DNA of 64,000 bases, from contig JAKUHH010000081.1 of the NCBI GenBank assembly GCA_022701365.1, positions 1 through 64,000 of the forward strand, written 5' to 3'. Shown piece by piece: positions 34,273 through 46,172 of the stretch (position 1 is the first letter of the stretch; each line of letters begins with the position of its first letter). A model generated the notes under the pieces. The model was not told the origin of the DNA. It saw only the letters and a program-made list of their open reading frames with translations, and did no database searches. This DNA is from Mycocentrospora acerina (lineage: Eukaryota > Ascomycota > Dothideomycetes > Pleosporales). The position numbers and the translations under genes were made by a program.

Positions 34273-34776
34273 GGCGGGCGGCGCGGCGGGCGACGCGACG
34301 GGCGCGGAAGGACAGAGGCAGACGTGTCGTGGTCTCGTCAGGCCATTTAGCAGACAACGGGCGGGAGGGTCAGGCCAGCTGAGGGTATCACGGGAAATGG
34401 CAGGGTATTACAGGACTAGGAGAGTGTTGTCGGAAGAAGAGTAGGACCAGGCACAGGCACCGCCGTGAATGCAGTCGATGCAGTCAATGCAGGTGAATGC
34501 AGGTGAATGCATGGCCGTGGTGGGTGCGGGGAGTCGGCGGAGGTCCACTCTGCCTGGTTAGCTCCATGCACGCTGCACGTCCATGCTTGTCTTTGCGACG
34601 GGCCTCAGATGCACCCACTTACACTCACGTATACACATACACACTCACACACGCATACACATAAAAACTCACACACGCATACGCATACACATACACAGAC
34701 ACAGACACACTCACACAATCACGTGCACGTACACTCTCACGCACCTACATCCACCCATTCAACAACTACATCCAAC
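34273..34776. promoter_or_regulatory. Divergent promoter region between sin1 and the PRCC-like gene
   Basis: The 504 bases separate the two start codons. The sin1 side is GC-rich and the other side consists largely of CA-type repeats transcribed as the probable 5' leader of the PRCC-like gene. A direct repeat GAATGCAGGT/GAATGCATGG occurs near 34467-34516. Confidence 0.4.
34612..34745. repeat. (CA)n-type low-complexity tract in a probable 5' leader
   Basis: Tandem CACACA and CATACA/CACGCA units interrupted by T and G fill the 130 bases before the ATG at 34777. It is likely polymorphic in length. Confidence 0.85.
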
Positions 34777-36024
34777 ATGAACCTCATCGCCTACTCCGAC
34801 TCCGAGTCCGATGGCGACACGCCCATGCACAAGCCCGCCGGCAAGACTGCGTCCAAGCCTGCCTTTCAGAAAGTCGTTGACCGCTCCAACCCCGGGCGCA
34901 TCAAGCTCAATCTGCCCGGCGCATCGCAACCGCAGGCTGCCAAAGACAATGTACATGTAGATGCAGATGCGCCTCCAGCCAAGAAGCCTCGACTAGGAGG
35001 AGCCAGTGCATTTGGCGGCTTCAACTCCATGCTGCCTGCACCAAAGAAGCCTGTAGTGACTGCACCAGCGGCAGGTGGAGCGGCAGGGAAGAGGGGAGTT
35101 GGCAAGGGCCTGGGGACTGGCGTCAATCTCAGGACGGGCGCCGAGCCTGCATTCAAGAGGGAGCCAAGAGTCGACACGGATGACTACGACGAGGATGGTA
35201 ACCCAGTCAAGAAGCAGCCCATGAACAAGGACGACTTTCGCGCCTTGCTGAACTTGCCCACGCCAAAAACTGAATCAAAATCGCAAGTCACCGCAGAAAC
35301 ACCACTCAGCCCTCCCAAAGCAGACGAGCCACAACTCATAGCAAAGCCCGCCGCTCCACGATTCGTACCCATGTCGGTCGGCAAGGGCAAGAAGAAGAAG
35401 CCCATAGTCCCTCGCCCTGCAGCAGCACCATCAGACGCGACCCGTACATCTGCTGCTGCCCCAACACAACCAGCCGCAGAAACAAAGCCCATTCGCAAAC
35501 CAAAAGTCTCGCTCTTTGGTGTGTCGCAAGAGACACAAGCCCCCGTAAAAGAAGAAGAAGCCCCCGGCACATACAAGCCAATGCTGTACGGCTTCGACGA
35601 GGAAGTAGAAGACGCCTCAGACAATGAAGAAGTCTTGGAGACACAACAACCGATCCACCAATCCACAAGGCCTGCACCCAACACACAACCCGCCCCCAAT
35701 GACCTGACACACGCAGCCTCCGAGCTCAATCTCTCCGAAGCCGAGCGCCGCCAGCTATTTGGAAAGCAAGGGCGAGGTGGCCCAGACTTCTCGGCCGCCA
35801 AGATTACCGAGTTCAACACGGACGCAGAGTACGCCCATAACGAAATGCTGCGACAACAGGGCGAGACCGTGCAGCACAATCCTCTTAAATCAATTTCCGG
35901 TACGGGCAAGAATAATCTTAGGAGTTTGATTAATGTCGCTGCAACGCAAAAGGATGCATTGGAGGATCACTTTGCGTCGAGTCATAGGAATAAGAGGGAG
36001 GCTGGGAGTCGATATGGGTGGTAG
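34777..36024 (+). CDS. PRCC-like nuclear protein (pre-mRNA splicing associated)
   Basis: The single exon encodes 415 residues. The protein begins MNLIAYSDSESDGD, the usual short conserved start of the PRCC family, continues through a long Pro/Ala/Lys-rich disordered part with basic clusters (GKGKKKKP, PAKKPRL) and ends with the conserved PRCC C-terminal domain: ITEFNTDAEYAHNEMLRQQG, HNPLKSISGTGKNNLRSLIN and a final RNKREAGSRYGW. Human PRCC is a nuclear protein linked to splicing and to MAD2B. By family membership a nuclear role in splicing is likely here. The first methionine of the conserved block is taken as the start. The frame is open for another 90 codons upstream through a histidine/threonine-rich CA-repeat stretch that is most likely untranslated. 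Confidence 0.8.
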   Translation: MNLIAYSDSESDGDTPMHKPAGKTASKPAFQKVVDRSNPGRIKLNLPGASQPQAAKDNVHVDADAPPAKKPRLGGASAFGGFNSMLPAPKKPVVTAPAAGGAAGKRGVGKGLGTGVNLRTGAEPAFKREPRVDTDDYDEDGNPVKKQPMNKDDFRALLNLPTPKTESKSQVTAETPLSPPKADEPQLIAKPAAPRFVPMSVGKGKKKKPIVPRPAAAPSDATRTSAAAPTQPAAETKPIRKPKVSLFGVSQETQAPVKEEEAPGTYKPMLYGFDEEVEDASDNEEVLETQQPIHQSTRPAPNTQPAPNDLTHAASELNLSEAERRQLFGKQGRGGPDFSAAKITEFNTDAEYAHNEMLRQQGETVQHNPLKSISGTGKNNLRSLINVAATQKDALEDHFASSHRNKREAGSRYGW

Positions 36025-39000
36025 TTTTTTTTCATTCTTCTTCTTCTTCTTTGTAATCTTTGACTTGGATTGACTGGGTCTGTGTTGTTTATAGTATTTC
36101 AAAGAAAATTCTGAAGGAAGATGATGTCTTTTGCAGAAACTGATTGGAATAAATCGCCGAGTCGTTGGTTGCATGGTTGGATGATTGGTCGATTAATTGC
36201 CAGGCTATCCAGAGCTTAAAATGACGCCCTAAGCGTTCAATGTAATTCAGCTACCCTTTCAACTACCTTCACAATATCCTCTTTTATTTGTGCAATCAAC
36301 AAAGACTTGCTACTATGTAAATACTGGCAGCGTCTTTTCACCACTTATACGTGCGTCTTACGGCGAAGAGAATCAAGTCAACTCCGTTTTATATTCTATT
36401 ATTTATCATAAAAAAATTCAAATCACCTTGTTTACTACTAAGTAAAGATTGGGGTTATCTTTAACCCTTCAGGGAGAAAACCGGTTACCCTAAACAATTT
36501 TTTGGAACAATAAAATCTCATATCTAACTGAGCAGATATTATTTGTTGTAATGCCAGTCTAAACTTCCACAATACTAAAAATAAACCCCATTTTTAGAAA
36601 AATCAAAGTAGCACGTGGAATTTCCAACTAGCCAAAGAAGAAGAGATGACTCTCTCTAAAAAAATTATAGAGAGAGAGAGAGAGAAAGAGTTGATCACAT
36701 GTAGCAATTACATCAATATGTAATTATTATAAAAATAGTATTAATCTTTCTTAGAAATCCTACTATAGTTCTTGACCTGAACATCACCATGATCAACACC
36801 CTATATCTATAAAGACTGCGCGCCTACAGCGCACAATTGAAATCTTGACAGGGTGCGGCTAACTGTATGTAGCAAAAGACAAAAAATATCTTTAGTTATA
36901 CTGTTAAGCGAGAAGAGTAAATTTCAGGTGGAGAATAATCAATCCAGCTATGAAGTGTATTTGCTAGATACATATACAGCTGTCTATGATTGAATGAAAG
37001 CAGCAGATACATCAATATTTTCTTTTTTCTTTCCTTTTCATCTAGAATGCCTGCAAAACTGGTGGGTGAAGAATGCCCTGGTCTTATTTAAATAAGTGTC
37101 AACTATTTAAGAAACTCTTTTTTTCTATTCCCCTCAAAGATTTCCAAAACACAATTCTCCTCTTCAACCTATTTTTAGTAGAGCAGCCTGATCAACATAC
37201 TTAGGGGGGGGAAAGAGGCAATCTGTCAAATATCAAACGACCACGTGATCCCTAGCTACTCACTTGTGCAATAGAGTGATAAACTCTACGCGATACAATC
37301 TCTTTTGCTTAAATGGGCATTGAATAGGGAACCTCATGAAATAAACAGGCCAAGGTTTAAATGTTTCATATCTGGAGATTTCTTGTCTTCTTACTATATA
37401 TTTTCTGCTCTAAGATACAGTTAGAAGAGCAGATTTGTTGCACGGCTAGCTAAAGAGGAATTGGAGACTATACAGATACTAGGCGCTTGCATGCTAATCT
37501 ATGTAGTAGATTTGCAGCAGAAGGTAATTTCATTCAACAAAACAATGTAGAATATTTTTAGAACGAGTTTTTACTTTTTTACTTAAAGTGTTTAAGATTT
37601 TTTGATGTTTTACATTTATAGAAAGCTTTAAATTATCTCTACTTAGTAACTACACTAGATAACAATACAAGAAGAATTGCAACACGTGAGCTGTAAAGCT
37701 TAAAAAAAATAGTTTTCTTGCTGTTGCAGTTAAAGGTTTTATTCTAGTTTTTAACGCATAATTTATTATCTTTTTGAACTCAAAAGAAAACGTTTTGTGC
37801 TACAAAATATATCAAAGGTGTTTAAAATTTTATCTTTGTATTTTTGCCATGTCTTTTTACGATTCTATCAAGTAGGTGGTGTGAAGACGCGGCTTTATCT
37901 TACTGTGCCATGCAAACCAGAAGGGTACTATAATCTATCATCTGATAGACCGCAAGATAGGATGGCACATTTACTCAGGTGAAACCACTTCCTGACAACT
38001 AGCCCTAGCTACATTTTACAAACATAAGCATTTGGGTCATTCATAAAAAAATAAGTAATTACTTCTTCATATTCTTAATAGAGCTAAATGTAACATGTTA
38101 CTAGAAGCTAATTAGAATTTATTTGGATGATAATTAAAAAACTATATAATTTAATTTACGTGGAATTTTTCAATACTAGTCGTTTATTGAAATTTTAAAC
38201 ATCTCATTAACAAGAATTGTGTCATCAGTCTTCTACAATACGCCAATCATTAGTACCTCCGCATCTACGTATCTAACTATACGTATTTTTTTGGTCAACT
38301 CATCTGGAGGGATGTTTGAAAGGCGACATCGTAGCAAGAGATAATGTTGATAAGATAAAGTCTGCATACAGATAAATATACGACACCTAAAAGCTAAAAA
38401 GTAAACTTATTTATGATCAATATTTTGCTCTTTCTATCATCAAAAGTCTAGATTTAACAATTTGCGTCTGCTTGTTTCTGGTAGCAAATAGGCTGATCTA
38501 CTGTCAAAAAACGACTACGTTATGGCCTGACAACTTCCGAATAGAAGTCTTCCATGTCTTTTTCCTTAAATATAACCTCCACATTTAAATTTGTTGTTGA
38601 ATCACATTGCAGTTACGGCAGAGACCTGGCAGTCGCACAAGCTAAGATTCACTTCTGCCCAAGATAATCCAAGGCTTGTAAATACACTTATATTAAAGGC
38701 TTATACCTGCTCCTGAAATAACGCCGAAAAGCCAGATTATTCAGCTCAATTAAAAATTCCAGGAAAATTGATCTAGCAAATTTTTTCGGCGAAAATTAAT
38801 GGGTCAAATCAATCTGACTTTATTAAAGACCAGAGGCTTAGCCAGTGCCAAGCACAAGAGCGAATTGATAAGCTGCACCATTCTCTGGAAATAAAAAAGG
38901 CAAATTTATTCCATATATACATGTAGGAACTATATACAGTGAAGTTCTATAAAAAGAAAGTATCCCAACACGTCTACGCGTAAAATGCAAACCACCAGCC

Positions 39001-39106
39001 GCCTAATCCAAATCAAGAGTAATGACTGTGACTTCTACCCCTCAAGCACAAATCCTGCTTCACTTGCCCACTCTCGGTCGTCCCATGATTTCAAATAGAA
39101 AGCCTC
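36025..39106. other. AT-rich gene-poor spacer
   Basis: About 3 kb without a supported gene. It contains an AG microsatellite (36668-36690) and long AT-rich runs. The 61-codon frame at 37797-37982 starts at a non-ATG codon and has no domain. The composition resembles the left flank, but I could not identify any transposon protein, so origin as old repeats is only a guess. Confidence 0.5.
36668..36690. repeat. (AG)n microsatellite
   Basis: About eleven AG units, interrupted once by AA, lie in non-coding DNA. Confidence 0.85.
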
Positions 39107-40367
39107 TCACTTTGCGCATTGCGCCGCAGCGACAGTGGGAGGGTTGCTGCAAGCTGCCTTCTTCGATCCACCCGTGACAGTGACACCAGTCCAGGTCCAA
39201 TTGGAGCAGGTGGCACTGGAAACACAAGCGATGATAATGTTCTGCCCGGTGGATGCAACAACACTGTTACCTCCAATAATGTTGTTCAGCTTGAGGCCTG
39301 TAATCTTGACGTCGCCTGTAAGCGAGCCGGCAAGGTCGCCGCTGTTGTAGTTTTGCTCAATGATGACGCCGTATCTGCACACACATGTTAGAGACTGGAG
39401 GATAGGGGGAGGGAAAGAGGAGAGAAAACGAAGAAAAAAAAGAGACGGGGAAAACATACTCGGAAATGGACTTGAGTCGGATAGTGTCATACGTCACTGC
39501 ATTGATCGTGCCAGTCGTTCCGGACGTTGACTTGACCCGGATACCGTTGGTCGAGCTTTGAACGTCGTTGTTCTGGAACAGCACTGTATCGACTGTGTTG
39601 TTTGTGCGGCCACCCACCGAGCCAATCGACAGCCCGTGCCCGCCCGAGCAGAGCGAATTGATGAATTTGATGTTCTGAGTCCGTGTTAGTCATTGTCCAA
39701 AATGCCAAGAAATGCCAAAAGTAGCCCTTACATCGCCAGAATTGATCGCAATGCAGTCATCCTGGTTGTACACCTTTGCCCCATCAATCGTAATCCTGCT
39801 GCTCGTTCCTACGTCGAAACCGTCCGTGTTGTGGCCGCCTTGTGAGTCGCCTGCACTGCTGTCGATGGTCATGGTTTTGATGGTGAGGTCGCTGCTACTT
39901 GCGATGCTGACGGCTTGGTGTGGTGTGTTCAAGATGTGAAGGCCAGTGATGACCGAGTTGCCGGTAAGTCCATGCAGAGCCATGAACTTTGGCTTTCCGG
40001 CTACTTTATCACCCTTGCCGTCCCACCATAGTGCTCCTTGGCCATCAAGCGTATGTCCACTGGCGCCGCTGACCTGGATGCCAACACCACTGATTGAGAT
40101 CAAGGGGCCATCCCACAGGCTGTGATCCCAGGTTGTCTTGCCTTGGAAGATGACATTGGTGCCCTTTGCGAGGCCAGTAAGGTCAAGCGTCTTGCCAGCT
40201 GGCACCTCGACGCTGTTGATGGTGATTGTAGGGCAGTTTGCCTTGTTGCTCAGAAGATCGGCAGCACCAGTTTTGCCAGTGAAGGTGCAAGTAGCTCGCT
40301 CAATGACGGCGGCGGAGCCAGTTGCTGCGAGAGACGCAACCAAGAAGGTGAGAGAGGAGGTGACCAT
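39107..40367 (-). CDS. Secreted endopolygalacturonase (GH28)
   Basis: Exons 40367-39732, 39674-39460 and 39374-39107 (introns 57 and 85 nt, the second CT-rich) encode 372 residues, the usual size for the family. A signal peptide covers about residues 1-19 (MVTSSLTFLVASLAATGSA). All four GH28 signature blocks are present: NTDG at 180-183, QDDC at 202-205 with catalytic Asp182, Asp203 and Asp204, GGHG at 223-226, and R-x-K at 258-260, here RVK. The enzyme hydrolyses alpha-1,4-galacturonan in pectin outside the cell, consistent with a plant-associated or saprotrophic fungus. A TATA-like box is placed upstream, and a CTGGGG word at 40536-40541 fits the CreA carbon-repressor consensus, though such six-base matches are common by chance. 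Confidence 0.95.
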
Positions 40368-40476
40368 GGTTGCTAAGAAATGCAGTGATAGAATTGAACT
40401 ATGTTGTGCTGTGTTGTTGTTGAATGAAAGTAAAGTTGTGCTTGTCTGCTTGGCTCAAGTGCTTGGTACCGGGCAT

Positions 40477-40484
40477 CTTTATAG
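40477..40484 (-). promoter_or_regulatory. Probable TATA box of the polygalacturonase gene
   Basis: On the minus strand CTATAAAG lies about 110 bases before the ATG at 40367. Confidence 0.5.
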
Positions 40485-41939
40485 GTATTGGAGATTGACT
40501 TGCGTCATTATCTTTCTGCACTGCGTAGATGGCGGCTGGGGGGACTGTCTCCATGGTGTGATGGTACTGACACTTGCAAGCAATCGTGAGTAGTGTGTAC
40601 TATGCAAAAGGTCCGACTAGTATAGACACGAAGTAGAAGGGCTGCCCTAGTATTATGCGAATAGATTGATCCCCGAGTAAGTCAGAAACAACACAGCACA
40701 TTATACACGCTCTTTGGTTATATTGCAAAATGTTCTTCACTCAGGTAAGTCTACAAACATCTGTCGTTGAAGCAATGGAAATCGTTTCCATGACCTTGTG
40801 TGCCAACTCTACGATGAGGCTGTAGAAACAAGGGAATGAATCCAGTCACCTGACCTGACCGGAGTATTCTCCGAACGTTTGCCCAGGGAAATTAAGGTTA
40901 TTGAGATCTGAGTAGCCAAGTACATACGATCCCATTCAAGCAAGGGACAGGACACTAATAAAAATATGCAGGGTCTAGGTGCAACTCCAGCTCATCCACC
41001 AATCGGCATCCTCGGGTCCGCCCTCCATATGGCCCAGAACCTTTTGTAACAAGCACATCACTTTCGCCATCGCATTACATTAACTAGTGAAACTAGTGCT
41101 GAGTATGACGAATGGGTAGAGCCGCTCCAATGCTTCTGGCCCGCCAAAACATTGATCAATTGCGTGCAGAAACGGCGGCTAAGCGGCAACAACTTGGTGC
41201 TTTGTCACAATATTCTTGAATTTGGTCCATCTGGTCGTAAAGACTTTTGAAAAGGCCTATATTTTTCTCTCGCTCCCGTGTTGGCATTAGAGGCCACATT
41301 ACAGCTCAATCTGTCAGAGTGTTTGAGCTGATGTTCTTTTCTCGTACAAAGATAGCATTGAAACACTAAATGCTTCTATGGTTTCTTCTCGCACTCGCTC
41401 TCTCGCTGCCCGAGAGAATTTGCATAAAGAAAGCAACCCGTAATTTCCTTTTCATCAAGGTGTGTGTATATATTCGACGTATTCGAAATATCCTTGGGCG
41501 GGCATCTAATTATCGCAAACACGATACAAGCAACAACACCCGGTGTCTTCCCCGAGACGACTGCTGTGTTCTTCGCTAGTTTTTTGTGTCCTCCATTCGA
41601 CCACAAAAAAAAAGATTTGGCTTCGTAGATTATTGTGTGATATTGATTCAACGGCTTTAAAGAGCATCACTTCAAACGATCTTATTCTAAAAAATCTACA
41701 AAAGTGAGTATTGTTCTTAATTGCCTGTACAATTGCCTGCTAGCACAGCAAAAAGCATGGATGCACAGGTTGGACCCGAGATGGAGTTGATAATTTGAGG
41801 CTGGCCAGCAGATCCAGGGTCGTGCATTTGGATCACGCTAATGTTTTGCAATCGCCGGATCTGGAGTGCGGCGCAGATGGGTACTATAAATCGGATCGAA
41901 CGGATGTCATAGTAGCTTCCTCATAGTCATACATGCTTG

Positions 41940-43200
41940 ATGTGTCCAAAAAATGCGGCAGCTATGTTTCGAGTTATCAAGGGTCTTGTAGATTTTCGTC
42001 CGTGACCTGCATGCGCCACTCGATTTTTCAAGCTACTTTGCCCATCTCAACTGTGTATGCTCCTTTGCAGTGCGCCTTGATGTCTAAATTTACAATGGCC
42101 ATGATCAGAGGCAAGGAATTGCTGTGTAAGTTGTATTGGGAAGCTCCAAAAGATTTCTTGCTTGGTCGCTGGGGCTTTTAGGAAATGGCATGTTACCTCC
42201 ACAGGTAAGATCATAATTGATAAGATGACAAACCACCACGGGGAAAATGCTGACGTTTCCTTAGTGACGCGATAAGCGAAAGAGTCCCCCGGATGCGGCT
42301 CATTCACATCGGAAAATATTTTAGACCGTAATTGGTGGAATTTTAGCTGGGATCGACGAGCTTGACCAGTAACAAAGTCTCCTTGCTAAGCGAGACCGCG
42401 GACTGCGTCGCGTTTGACCACAAGTCGAAATTGCAGCCACGTAATTCACACCTGCGAAGCGAGTCAGTTCCTGGCCGCCGAACTGAACATCAGTCAAGGT
42501 TAGACTAAGCACATTGGTGCTAGACGAGAGACATTATGTGGCGTCAGCCTGAGAGTAAAGAGGTATGAGGGAGGTATGGTTACGTGAAAGCTATTCTATA
42601 TAGAAGGTAGGAAAGATATGTCAAGCGTGGATTTTCAGGTCAGATGAAGTACACTCTATAGGCATGCTCGGTGTCATCTAACCAAACAACATCACCTATT
42701 TATTTCGCTAAATCAGATCACCCAACCATGCAGTCACGAATGATGGAGTCACTCCCGCTTTAGACTTCATAACGTAAGTAGTTACAACCTTTTGATACTA
42801 ACTATACGAGCTAACATGGAGATCGCACTGCATTTAGAGTGTCGGGCCAACCTCGATATTCAAGACATTTAATAGCTGGGTGTCACAGCGTATGAGAAAT
42901 ATTGCAGGAAACACTGTACTTGAGCAAAGGACCCGTATTTACTGTGGATATATCTTGATGTGGTGTGAGTTAACTGTTGGTGAACGAGGGATTTACCGAA
43001 ATGGTAAGTCATCCGAAGGACCACAATGATACGAGAAACACTCTGTCACATATAGTAGCGCTGACATAGATGTGTACCGAAAGTGGTTTCCGACGTTCAA
43101 CCGTACATACAAACCGAGTTTTTGAGTAAGGGCCCTTGTTCGCCAATGCATTAGAAATTGCGGAGAAAAGAAGGACGTAAGCTTGCATTGAGGATCGCAT
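41940..43200 (-). pseudogene. Possible decayed gene for a small secreted protein
   Basis: On the minus strand an ATG at 43200 opens a signal-peptide-like sequence (MRSSMQAYVLLFSAISNALA) followed by about 45 residues to a stop at 43009. Further along, 42390-42520 reads VLSLTLTDVQFGGQELTRF, then in another frame CNFDLWSNATQSAVSLSKET. Near 42020-42240 come two more protein-like pieces (DLTCGGNMPFPKSPSDQ and AHCKGAYTVEMGKVA), again with stops between. The pieces share strand and order, as a broken multi-exon gene would, but no family is recognised and the joining is speculative. Confidence 0.3.
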
Positions 43201-44669
43201 GTGCACTGAACCAGATTTCTACACGAGAGGATTGAAGGATCACAGATAAGCTTTAATTAAGCCTTGTTGAAGGAGTAAATCAAGCATTGAGCAGAAGCTT
43301 GGGTGGTTGTAATTACAAACTGAAACGTGGCTTATACCATTACTCGAAACTGAACATACGTCAAGTTGACTCGAGGTCGTGTTTGAGGTAAATTGAGCCT
43401 AACGCGTGAACTTCAATTTCGTCACAACTTGCATTGCCTATTTGAAGACGCTAATGATAGACTGATTGAAGCAGGTATCGTGTTGGGTATATTGAAAGAG
43501 GGTTCAATGACCAATACGTTTACGGCATGGAACGTGGCCAATGGGGATTTTTTTTTGGATAGATCGCAGATCAAAGTTGCTTTGTTGCGCAAGACAAGAT
43601 CTCAGCTTTTCAATGCATAAAAGTTATGTAGATTGAAGCAAATCAAGCAGCTATCAATTTTGAACAAGGCTGATCTTTGCGGGAATAAGGTCGAGAATTT
43701 TCACCATATTGACCGGGTTGGTGATATGTCAGTCAACATCAATAGTCTATCATGTGAAGAACCACATGAGTACCCAGTGCCAACATAGTCTCCTGTTCTT
43801 GGTCATCCAATACTTCACTAAGTTCTTCCTGAAGTTGTTCGATCATGTTGTTCCCATCTTGAGTTGTGCCTGGATAAGCTCTGTTATATTTCATCTTCTA
43901 CTTCCTTGCAGTTTGATTAAAGTTTTGACAAGGAAACATTCAAAGGACGTCAAAGTATGACCTGACAGAAAGATTGCAACTTCAACTTAGGGTGTGGCCA
44001 CTTAAAAAGGAAGTCAAAAATTCTGCATGGCCTTTATACTCTGGTAAAGCGATCTTTTGCACATGACCTAAAGAGGAAAATGACATTCTGTGAACATATC
44101 TCACAATAATATCGACCATCTCTTCTTCGACTCCAAATCACTGTGACTTTATCCAAGACTATTATTCCTCTGTTCCTTTAGCCGAATTAGTGCATGTTGA
44201 GGTTTTTACTTAGACATCGTCCTCACTATCTATAATCTTCCAGTTTATACAACATAGCCCTATTTCTCGACAAGAGCGTCGCCTGTTCACCGCACTTTCA
44301 CACACCCGGCTTGCAAGTTGCCTCACCGCGCCGATGCGCAGGCTGAGATGAGATTGTTCACAAGAGTCAAAAACGTTCTGTCAAGCTGTTTCTCTTCGAT
44401 TCTTTCAACATCTGCAAGGCTGTTTTGCATAAGCATGTCTTTGATCGCAACTTACTGCGACACAATACTTGGCACAAATTCACTTAGCGAATGGTTCAAG
44501 CGCTTCACCCGGAGAATCTATATTCTGGATTTCGTCTCTCACTTATCTATGACGTCGTGTGCCAAATAGAGAAATGTAAGAGTTCATCCTTTATATCTGA
44601 CTGACACTGACCACAGTTACTGACTGGCTGCAGACCTTGCCAGTCGATTTCGCCCCTTTAAAATCAGCT

Positions 44670-46172
44670 ATGGCTACTCGACATGCGCCTGTCGCGGACC
44701 GCACCTACCAGATTGGGGCTCTCACAACAGACGTGGCTGCTTATACTATGTGCTCAAAGTTTAGCATAGATGGCACTGAAACTGCGGAGGGTGAATGGAG
44801 CAATATTGCATGTGGGACAAATTTGGAGACGGGGCATCAGCGCCAAAGTCAATGTCAAAATGTCGATCCGAAGGAGGAGAGCAATACGAAATCAATGGGA
44901 GGAGAAAAGAAAAACTCAAATATTCTCAGTGAAACCAGCAATCTCACATCTCCATCGCCAATTGTCCCCGTCCTTCCGCACTACACCACTCATCACTCCG
45001 ACTACACCGTCTTCGCCACCCACCCGCTCAAATCCGGCACTCGCCTCATCTACGAACTCCCAATAATCACGCTCCCTTTTCCGGGTGATCAACCTGCTAG
45101 ACTAATTCACGCATTCTCTGCCCTCTCCCCGTCCGATCAAGCACGAATATGGAGCCTTCGCGCTTCCCCCGCCCAGGCTTCACAGCAACTCAGCGACATG
45201 GCCACGGTGATCGACCCCGTCGCAACATACATGCAGGACCTAACACACAAGCCTGCCACGCAGTGGACACGTGTGGAGCGTGAGTTGTTCCTCCAAACGG
45301 CCCCAAAGATCGAAGCATCGATTATCATGTGGCGCCTTGCAGCACGGTGGCACGCAGGACGGTACGCACTTGTTGATTTATGTGGTGATGAAGAAGAGAA
45401 TGAGGGCGAGAACGAAAATCTCGCCACCAACACCCCCGTAACGGGCTTATTCGTCGAGACTGCGCGGCTGCGGCATTCGTGTGTGCCCAACTGTGTTGCG
45501 GCGTATAATCGCGTGACGGGAAGGATGAGCGTGCACGTCACAATGGATGTATGTCAAGGGGAGGAGCTGACACTATCCGGTATCGCAGATGGAGATTTGT
45601 ACTACTCTTCTGCGAGGGACCGGGCTGCTGTATTGAAGGAAAGGTTCGGCGTGAGCTGTTGGTGCGAAGCTTGTGATGCTTCGCATCTTAAGTTTCAGGT
45701 CCACGACGATGCGCGCGTAGTGGCGCGTGGGGACGCTGTGTATCTGTCTGGGTTATTGGCTCGCATTGAGATGCGTGATGCGGGTTTCGTTGTAGCAGCA
45801 GGTCGTGATGCACCTTTCAAACAGGAAGATGTCTCGCTGGAAGACCTCAACACTGCAGAACCCCAGATCCTGAAGCTCCTCCAGACACTGAAGAGGACGG
45901 GATGTGAGGGTCCGGAGCAGATTCGCTGGCGAAATGCGCTCGTTGATTATGTGCAGCCTAAGATTGCGAGGGCGGTGGGCGGTTGTGGTGGTAGTCGTGA
46001 TGAAGAGGTAAGGAAGTGGATGGCTATCTTGGGGCATGCGAAGGTTTGTGAAGTGATTGGAGTGAGGTGTTGGGGTGGGGATAGTGGAGAAGTAGAGAGG
46101 CTGAAGGAGAGGAGGCTGAGGGTTGAGCGGACGATTGAAGAAATGGTGGGGAGGATTTGGGTTGAGAGATAG
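44670..46172 (+). CDS. SET-domain protein with atypical catalytic motifs
   Basis: The gene encodes 500 residues from the ATG at 44670; codons upstream in frame begin only at a non-ATG triplet. The SET domain spans roughly residues 110-305, starting with YTVFATHPLKSGTRLIYELP and reaching RHSCVPNC at 268-275. The cysteine-rich post-SET segment CWCEAC follows at 330-335. Normal SMYD/Set5-type proteins have N-H-S-C-x-P-N and then a GEEL-x-I-S-Y box. Here the first Asn is Arg and the second box reads GEELTLSGI, lacking the tyrosine. The domain may thus be catalytically impaired or divergent. Expected role: lysine methyltransferase or SET-fold binding protein in nucleus or cytosol. The substrate is unknown. 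A TPR-SET gene lies 3.1 kb downstream in the same orientation. Confidence 0.75.
   Translation: MATRHAPVADRTYQIGALTTDVAAYTMCSKFSIDGTETAEGEWSNIACGTNLETGHQRQSQCQNVDPKEESNTKSMGGEKKNSNILSETSNLTSPSPIVPVLPHYTTHHSDYTVFATHPLKSGTRLIYELPIITLPFPGDQPARLIHAFSALSPSDQARIWSLRASPAQASQQLSDMATVIDPVATYMQDLTHKPATQWTRVERELFLQTAPKIEASIIMWRLAARWHAGRYALVDLCGDEEENEGENENLATNTPVTGLFVETARLRHSCVPNCVAAYNRVTGRMSVHVTMDVCQGEELTLSGIADGDLYYSSARDRAAVLKERFGVSCWCEACDASHLKFQVHDDARVVARGDAVYLSGLLARIEMRDAGFVVAAGRDAPFKQEDVSLEDLNTAEPQILKLLQTLKRTGCEGPEQIRWRNALVDYVQPKIARAVGGCGGSRDEEVRKWMAILGHAKVCEVIGVRCWGGDSGEVERLKERRLRVERTIEEMVGRIWVER

Larger units (their letters stand above)
40368..44669. other. Long intergenic region with possible secreted-protein remnants
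   Basis: No intact gene is supported in 4.3 kb. On the minus strand between about 41.94 and 43.2 kb there are fragments with the texture of a secreted protein (listed separately). On the plus strand a 69-codon ATG frame at 41370-41579 starts with a hydrophobic, signal-like stretch (MLLWFLLALALSLPERICIK) and has five cysteines, but nothing else supports it. The 83-codon frame at 44318-44569 is probably fortuitous. Confidence 0.45.

Noticed and set aside
35184..35909. 241-codon open frame on the minus strand
   Set aside because: Antisense shadow of the PRCC-like gene; low-complexity composition with no domain.
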